Source: Candidatus Woesearchaeota archaeon (GTDB lineage Archaea; Nanobdellota; Nanobdellia; Woesearchaeales; BM511). Taken from it: a DNA stretch of 23,785 bases. Where the stretch lies: the NCBI GenBank assembly GCA_018221175.1, contig JAAOYE010000115.1, positions 1 to 23,785 on the forward strand. Reading direction: 5' to 3'. Of the stretch, positions 19,884 through 23,785 are shown piece after piece. Below the pieces are notes generated by a model, which saw only the letters and a program-made list of their open reading frames with translations, had not been told where the DNA came from and ran no database searches. The first letter of the stretch is position 1. Each line of letters begins with the position of its first letter. The position numbers and the translations under genes are program-made.

Positions 19884-21671
19884 TTACTCCCACTCGATTG
19901 TTCCTGGCGGCTTGTTTGTGATGTCATAGAAGACTGCATCAATACCTTTAAGCGCCAAGATTTTTTCTGCAATTGCTTTTGCATGATTCACATCAAGTTT
20001 TGAAAAGCTTGCAGTCATCGCCTCCATTGAATCAACCGGCCTTAAGACAATTGATTCTCCGCCTTTAAAAGATATTGGGATAAGCACTGTTGGAAACTGC
20101 CAGATATCATCATAAATGTTGTTCTCATGAAGGTAATCTGAAACTATCTGGTCTGCTTCTCTTAATAAATCAATTCTTTCCTTGGTTAAATATGCTTTTT
20201 TTATCTTTGGATTATTAAGCTTGCCTGCAATATGCCAAACAACCCTGTTGACATCAGAGACTTCGTTTGTTATTCTCGTAGAAACATCTTCAAGTGAATC
20301 CCAATTCTCATCTCCAATAATAACTGCTGGATGCGCATATGTTCTCACGTCCCCTTGAACGCCAACTGATTTTATGGGCAAAACTTTTGATTTTAAACCG
20401 TATTTTTCTGCTATTTGTGACACAACATTTGCTGTGTAATTCTCAACTTCGTATTCTTCTTGTGCGCATAAACATCTTACTGCAAGACCTGGACCTGGAA
20501 AGGGGTGTCGATACACAAATTCATGAGGCAGTCCAAGCATTTCCCCAACCCGTCTTACTTCATCTTTATAGAGGTCTTTTATTGGCTCAATAACTTTTCC
20601 CTGCACAATTAGTTTTTGCACAGCTTCAACCCTGTTGTGATGTGTTTTTATTAATGCAGCGTCTTTTGTCCCTGCAGTCTCAATCGTGTCTGGATAAATA
20701 GTGCCTTGTCCTAAAATCCAATCTTTTTGGTTAAGATTTAGTTTTTTTGTTTCTGCGTCTTGTACTGTAATGAATTTTTCGCCAATAACCATTCTTTTTT
20801 GCTCAGGGTCATAGACTTCTTTTACTGCATTTAAAAACTCCTGCGATGCATCAACTACATGGAAGTTTGCAAAGCCGATTTTTCTAAAAGATTCTTCGAC
20901 TTGTTTTGATTCGTTTTTTCTTACAAACCCGTTGTCAACATGAAGCCCATACACATTATCTGGACCTAGAGCCTTGTTTAATAAAGCGTAGCATACGCTT
21001 GAATCAACCCCCCCAGAGACTAGTAGAAATACTTTTTTGTTCCCTACAACTTGTTTGATCTCTTCAATCTCTTTTTTTATGAACTCCTTCATATCCCATG
21101 ATTTTTTACAGTTGCATATGTTATAGATGAAGTTTTCAAGGATTTTCATGCCACTTTTTGTGTGGGTTACTTCTGGGTGGAATTGAAGTCCATATATATT
21201 TTTTTCAAAGTTTGCAACAGCCGCAGTTTCGCAGTCTTCTGTTGATGCTGTTATTTCAAAACCTTTTGGCAGTTTTGAAACATAGTCGCCATGACTCATC
21301 CAAACTATCTCCAAGTCTTTGATATTGTCAAAGAGTTTTTCTTTGTTTTTGACGTTGATTGCTGCTTTACCATATTCTCTAGTTTCACCTCTTGCTACTT
21401 GTCCGCCAAGAATGTGCGCTATTAGTTGATGGCCATAGCAGATTCCCAGAACTGGAATGTTTAGATTAAAAATTTCTGGGTCGCACTTTAAATTGTCATC
21501 CTCAGAAATATTTTGCGGTCCTCCTGAAAGAATTATTCCTTTAACTTCTTCAGGTTTGAAAATTTTTGTGTTTGCTGGCCTTATCTCTGAATATACGCCA
21601 AGACGCCTAATTCGATTTGCGATTAGATGTGCATACTGGCCTCCAAAGTCAAGAACTATGATTTTATCCAT
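19884..21671 (-). CDS. guaA: GMP synthetase, single chain with extended C-terminus
   Basis: GuaA aminates XMP to GMP using glutamine and ATP. The ATG at 21671 (595 aa) is preferred: the TATA-like box is about 25 nt away, while the ATG at 21683 would be only about 13 nt from it. The N-terminal class I glutaminase has GICYGHQ with the nucleophile Cys78 and the partner His/Glu in FHPEV near 165-168. The ATP-pyrophosphatase domain has the P-loop SGGVDS near 219-224 and later GQGTIYPDTIE and HPFPGPGLAVR. The C-terminus ends KPPGTIEWE. Between the last two lies an extra block, LPIKSVGVQGDVRTY to NRVVWHIAG, then a second dimerisation-like segment, as in the long eukaryotic enzyme. Many archaea split this enzyme into two proteins, so the fusion and extension are notable. 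Confidence 0.93.
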   Translation of the reverse strand: MDKIIVLDFGGQYAHLIANRIRRLGVYSEIRPANTKIFKPEEVKGIILSGGPQNISEDDNLKCDPEIFNLNIPVLGICYGHQLIAHILGGQVARGETREYGKAAINVKNKEKLFDNIKDLEIVWMSHGDYVSKLPKGFEITASTEDCETAAVANFEKNIYGLQFHPEVTHTKSGMKILENFIYNICNCKKSWDMKEFIKKEIEEIKQVVGNKKVFLLVSGGVDSSVCYALLNKALGPDNVYGLHVDNGFVRKNESKQVEESFRKIGFANFHVVDASQEFLNAVKEVYDPEQKRMVIGEKFITVQDAETKKLNLNQKDWILGQGTIYPDTIETAGTKDAALIKTHHNRVEAVQKLIVQGKVIEPIKDLYKDEVRRVGEMLGLPHEFVYRHPFPGPGLAVRCLCAQEEYEVENYTANVVSQIAEKYGLKSKVLPIKSVGVQGDVRTYAHPAVIIGDENWDSLEDVSTRITNEVSDVNRVVWHIAGKLNNPKIKKAYLTKERIDLLREADQIVSDYLHENNIYDDIWQFPTVLIPISFKGGESIVLRPVDSMEAMTASFSKLDVNHAKAIAEKILALKGIDAVFYDITNKPPGTIEWE

Positions 21672-21690
21672 ATGAGCAGACATTTATGGA

Positions 21691-21702
21691 TATTTATAAA
21701 TT
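21691..21702 (-). promoter_or_regulatory. TATA-like box for guaA
   Basis: AAATTTATAAATA on the minus strand is centred about 25 nt before the ATG at 21671. Confidence 0.55.
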
Positions 21703-21708
21703 TTTACA

Positions 21709-22113
21709 TTAAAAAAGCCATGGATTTGTCTCTATTATCAAAGTATCAAGGATTAAGTGCACAATTATTCCAATCAAAAGAAAGATGTAGAGTTTGTCGT
21801 ATTCTTCCATTCCTTTCTTCTTAATATAATGATAGTGAAACAAGAAAACTGTTGTTGTAAAAACAAAAAAGCCAAGTGTAAACCACACTGTGTATGACGA
21901 AGTCACATCTGAGAGCATCATGTAAAAGCTGTCCTGCTGAATCTTAAAAATGTTTAAAGTAATCTGTTTTATAGCAGTAAACCCAAACTTTATGACATCA
22001 GGCAAAAGGCCTCCAATAAAAATTGCAATAGAATATTCAAATTTGAAATGAATAAAGTGTACAATTAAAGCCAAGAGAACCCCAACACCTATATGAACAA
22101 GTGCGCCTGCCAT
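21709..22113 (-). CDS. Membrane-bound metal-dependent hydrolase-like protein (YdjM/DUF457-like)
   Basis: This 134-aa integral membrane protein has about four hydrophobic segments (near residues 4-22, 26-42, 72-92 and 107-124). It shows the pattern of the YdjM/DUF457 group: an early His in a helix (LVHIGVGVLLALIVHF), then GGLLPDVIKF with the conserved Pro-Asp, and late HLILDTL with the His-x3-Asp pair. Family members are thought to be metal-dependent membrane hydrolases, but few are characterised. Its ATG overlaps the purM stop by one base, so it is translated from the purM message. No link to purine synthesis is known. Family call is by pattern. Confidence 0.68.
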   Translation of the reverse strand: MAGALVHIGVGVLLALIVHFIHFKFEYSIAIFIGGLLPDVIKFGFTAIKQITLNIFKIQQDSFYMMLSDVTSSYTVWFTLGFFVFTTTVFLFHYHYIKKKGMEEYDKLYIFLLIGIIVHLILDTLIIETNPWLF

Positions 22114-23150
22114 TATGCATAACTAACTTTTGTTTCTCCTTTAACTATTTTTCCTATAACTAAAGATTCTTCTCCAAAATCCTTTAATCTTTTTACAACT
22201 TTGTCTTTATCAGAGTCATTCACTACAAGTGCCATGCCAATGCCCATGTTAAAAGTCTTGTGCATCTCGTTGCAGTCAAGGTTAGCATTGTCTTTAATAA
22301 GCCTAAATATTGTAGGCACCCTCTGGCATTCTTTAATTATCTCAACACCCACTCCTTTGGGCAGGATTCTTGGCATGTTTTCTGTGAGTCCGCCGCCGGT
22401 GATGTGCGCTATCCCTTTTATTTCAAACTCTTCAATAAGTTTTAGAATTGTTTTTGCGTATATCTTTGTTGGTTTTAGAAGTTCTTCACCTAGCGTTGCG
22501 TTTAATTCCTTGACTTTGTCTGTAACTTTTAGCTTCATCTTTTCAAAAAAGAGTTTTCTTACAAGAGAATAGCCATTTGAGTGAAGACCTGACGATGCAA
22601 TGCCTATAACAACGTCGCCTGCTTTGATATTTTTGCCGTCAATTATTTTATCTTTGTCCACGACGCCAACTACAAACCCTGCCAGGTCATATTCTCCTTG
22701 TTGATAGAAGTCCGGCATCTCTGCTGTTTCGCCGCCAAGAAGTGCACATCCTGCTATTTTGCATCCATCTGCAATTCCTTTCACGACTTTTTCAAGCTTT
22801 TTTGGCTCTACCCTGCCTGTTGCAAGATAATCAAGGAAAAACAATGGCTTAGCACCTGAGACTATTATGTCATTTACACACATCGCAACAAGGTCTTGTC
22901 CAACAGTGTCATGCTTGTCCATCAAAAACGCGATTTTTAGCTTTGTTCCAACACCGTCAGTTCCTGAAACAAGTATCGGGTTTTTGTATTTGTCTTTTTC
23001 AAAATTAAAAAGACCTCCAAATCCGCCAATATCTGTAATAACATTAGAATCAAATGTTCTTTTGACATGCTTTTTGATTCGTTTGACCACTTCGCTGCCT
23101 GCTTCGATATCAACGCCGGCATCTTTGTAGGTCATTGAATCCTTTGGCAT
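22113..23150 (-). CDS. purM: Phosphoribosylformylglycinamidine cyclo-ligase (AIR synthetase)
   Basis: PurM closes FGAM to AIR with ATP, the fifth step of purine synthesis. The ATG at 23150 (345 aa) is chosen because the TATA-like box is about 26 nt upstream; a TTG at 23156 and an ATG at 23135 are alternatives. MTYKDAGVDIEAG near the N-terminus is the usual PurM opening. GTDGVGTKLKIAF near 63-75, GGETAEMPDFY near 139-149 and GIASSGLHSNGYSLVRKL are all family blocks of the ATP and substrate site, and all are intact. Length is normal. It forms a two-gene operon with the membrane protein downstream. Confidence 0.93.
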   Translation of the reverse strand: MPKDSMTYKDAGVDIEAGSEVVKRIKKHVKRTFDSNVITDIGGFGGLFNFEKDKYKNPILVSGTDGVGTKLKIAFLMDKHDTVGQDLVAMCVNDIIVSGAKPLFFLDYLATGRVEPKKLEKVVKGIADGCKIAGCALLGGETAEMPDFYQQGEYDLAGFVVGVVDKDKIIDGKNIKAGDVVIGIASSGLHSNGYSLVRKLFFEKMKLKVTDKVKELNATLGEELLKPTKIYAKTILKLIEEFEIKGIAHITGGGLTENMPRILPKGVGVEIIKECQRVPTIFRLIKDNANLDCNEMHKTFNMGIGMALVVNDSDKDKVVKRLKDFGEESLVIGKIVKGETKVSYA

Positions 23151-23170
23151 AATCAAAAAGAATTATGAGT

Positions 23171-23180
23171 TATTAATAAA
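23171..23180 (-). promoter_or_regulatory. TATA-like box for the purM operon
   Basis: TTTATTAATA on the minus strand is centred about 26 nt before the ATG at 23150. Confidence 0.45.
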
Positions 23181-23230
23181 GGTTATGAATTACCCACTAT
23201 AAATATTGTAATATTTAGCAATAAACCAAA

Positions 23231-23241
23231 CATTTAAAAAC
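23231..23241 (+). promoter_or_regulatory. TATA-like box for the cold-shock-domain gene
   Basis: CATTTAAAAAC would start transcription near 23262, leaving a leader of about 60 nt before the ATG at 23324. Confidence 0.4.
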
Positions 23242-23271
23242 AAGTTTTAAGTTTTTAGTGCTAAAGTAGGG

Positions 23272-23316
23272 AAGTCAAGACACCTATTGGCTTTTCAAAT
23301 AGTATATTAGGAGGAG
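23272..23316 (+). promoter_or_regulatory. Leader hairpin and strong Shine-Dalgarno of the cold-shock-domain gene
   Basis: A 7-bp hairpin with one G-U pair (AAGTCAA 23272-23278; TTGGCTT 23287-23293) has an 8-nt loop containing CCTA. This is complementary to TAGG (23308-23311) in the AGGAGGAG Shine-Dalgarno (23309-23316), which lies 7 nt before the ATG. It is the only AGGAGG-type site seen here; the other Shine-Dalgarno genes use GGTG. Confidence 0.45.
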
Positions 23317-23323
23317 TAAAAGA

Positions 23324-23785
23324 ATGAATGGAACAATTAAATGGTATAACCAAAAGAAAGGATATGGTTTTGTAAAAGGAGATGATGACAACGACTATTT
23401 TGTGCACTATTCACAAGTGCCAGACGGTGTTTTTCTAAAAGAAAACGACCCTGTAACTTTTGATGCTGTAGAAACTGAGAAAGGAAAACAGGCTCAAAAC
23501 GTTGCAGAAGGTGACGCTTCAAGTGCTCCAGCACCTGAACCAGAAGAAGCTCCAGTTGAAGAACCAGAAGCAGAAACCAAAGAAGCAGCAGAGGAAGAAC
23601 CTGAAGCAGAGAAACCAGAAGCAGAAACCAAAGAAGCAGCAGAGGAAGAACCTGAAGCAGAGAAACCAGAAGCAGAACCAGAAGCTGAACCAGAAGCTGA
23701 ACCAGAAACCAAAGAAGCAACTGAAGAACCAGAAGCAGAAACCAAAGAAGCAACTGAAGAACCAGAAGCAGAAACCAAAGAAGCA
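23324..23785 (+). CDS. Cold-shock-domain protein with acidic repeat tail (3' end cut by window)
   Basis: Residues 1-66 or so form a cold-shock domain. NGTIKWYNQKKGYGFVKGD contains the RNP1-like K-G-Y-G-F-V, and DYFVHYSQV contains the RNP2-like F-V-H; both bind single-stranded nucleic acid. Bacterial CspA-type proteins end after this domain. Here it continues into at least 88 residues made almost only of Glu, Pro, Ala, Lys and Thr, built of tandem repeats, and no stop is reached at base 23785. The tail should be disordered and strongly negative. The protein is probably an RNA chaperone whose tail modulates binding, an inference. The start is set by AGGAGGAG 7 nt upstream. The true length is unknown. 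Confidence 0.85.
   Translation, partial: MNGTIKWYNQKKGYGFVKGDDDNDYFVHYSQVPDGVFLKENDPVTFDAVETEKGKQAQNVAEGDASSAPAPEPEEAPVEEPEAETKEAAEEEPEAEKPEAETKEAAEEEPEAEKPEAEPEAEPEAEPETKEATEEPEAETKEATEEPEAETKEA
23564..23665 (+). repeat. Tandem 51-bp direct repeat, two exact copies
   Basis: The units 23564-23614 and 23615-23665 are identical and each encodes 17 residues (PEAETKEAAEEEPEAEK) in the tail of the cold-shock-domain protein. A third, degenerate partial copy follows. Confidence 0.85.
23720..23785 (+). repeat. Tandem 33-bp direct repeat, two exact copies, reaching the window end
   Basis: Units 23720-23752 and 23753-23785 are identical and encode TEEPEAETKEA. The array may continue beyond the window. 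It shares its core with the 51-bp unit. Confidence 0.85.

Noticed and set aside
23337..23778. Long minus-strand frames rich in Leu or Ser/Ala opposite the cold-shock tail
   Set aside because: They are mirror images of the GAA/GCA/CCA-type repeat codons on the plus strand and have no promoter or domain.
23564..23785. CRISPR array
   Set aside because: The repeats are directly tandem without spacers and in frame within a coding region.

Overview
This AT-rich, gene-dense window comes from an archaeon. The evidence is: operon-head genes mostly have a TATA-like box centred about 25-28 nt before the start codon and no leader; a NOG1 GTPase; an archaeal-type tryptophanyl-tRNA synthetase; several tiny zinc-ribbon proteins; and a tRNA-Val gene interrupted by three introns with bulge-helix-bulge geometry. 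Genes inside operons instead use a GGTGA/GGTGG Shine-Dalgarno. The two WF/WY-x-K-x-GY-x-x-NPF ATPases, the folate-linked one-carbon genes and the cold-shock-domain protein would fit a DPANN-like or related small-genome lineage, but I cannot place it further from sequence alone.

Layout. 1-1770: a phosphoserine-phosphatase-like HAD enzyme converges on a two-gene unit (45-aa zinc ribbon, then a secreted protein with a lysine-rich then acidic tail). 1850-4710: two tandem paralogous P-loop ATPases, then trpS. 4720-6531: an unknown protein, formyl-THF deformylase (purU) and a membrane protein. 6583-7010: the tRNA-Val gene and a 65-aa zinc ribbon. 7051-9600: an unknown protein, then a purD-fthC operon. 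9759-11054: a small membrane protein convergent with NOG1. 11096-19881: a lysine (diaminopimelate) region of aminotransferase, aspartate kinase, dapB, dapA, asd, lysA, two unknown proteins and dapL. 19884-23180: guaA on the minus strand, and a purM-membrane-protein operon. 23231-23785: a cold-shock-domain protein with a long acidic repeat tail, cut by the window end.

How the genes work together. Aspartate kinase, Asd, DapA, DapB, DapL and LysA cover aspartate to lysine, except the epimerase DapF, which is not in this window. The upstream aminotransferase may supply aspartate. PurD, PurM and GuaA belong to purine synthesis. PurU and FthC recycle folate one-carbon units, and PurU releases formate that could feed formate-using purine enzymes.

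The most interesting items are: the triple-intron tRNA-Val(GAC), whose exons join into a complete 73-nt cloverleaf; a structured leader before the aminotransferase with a leaderless 14-codon ORF and a possible Shine-Dalgarno/anti-Shine-Dalgarno switch; a GMP synthetase with the eukaryote-like extended C-terminus; two convergent gene pairs whose stop codons share one CTAG; and the repetitive acidic tail of the cold-shock protein. No CRISPR array, transposase, integrase or rRNA was seen.
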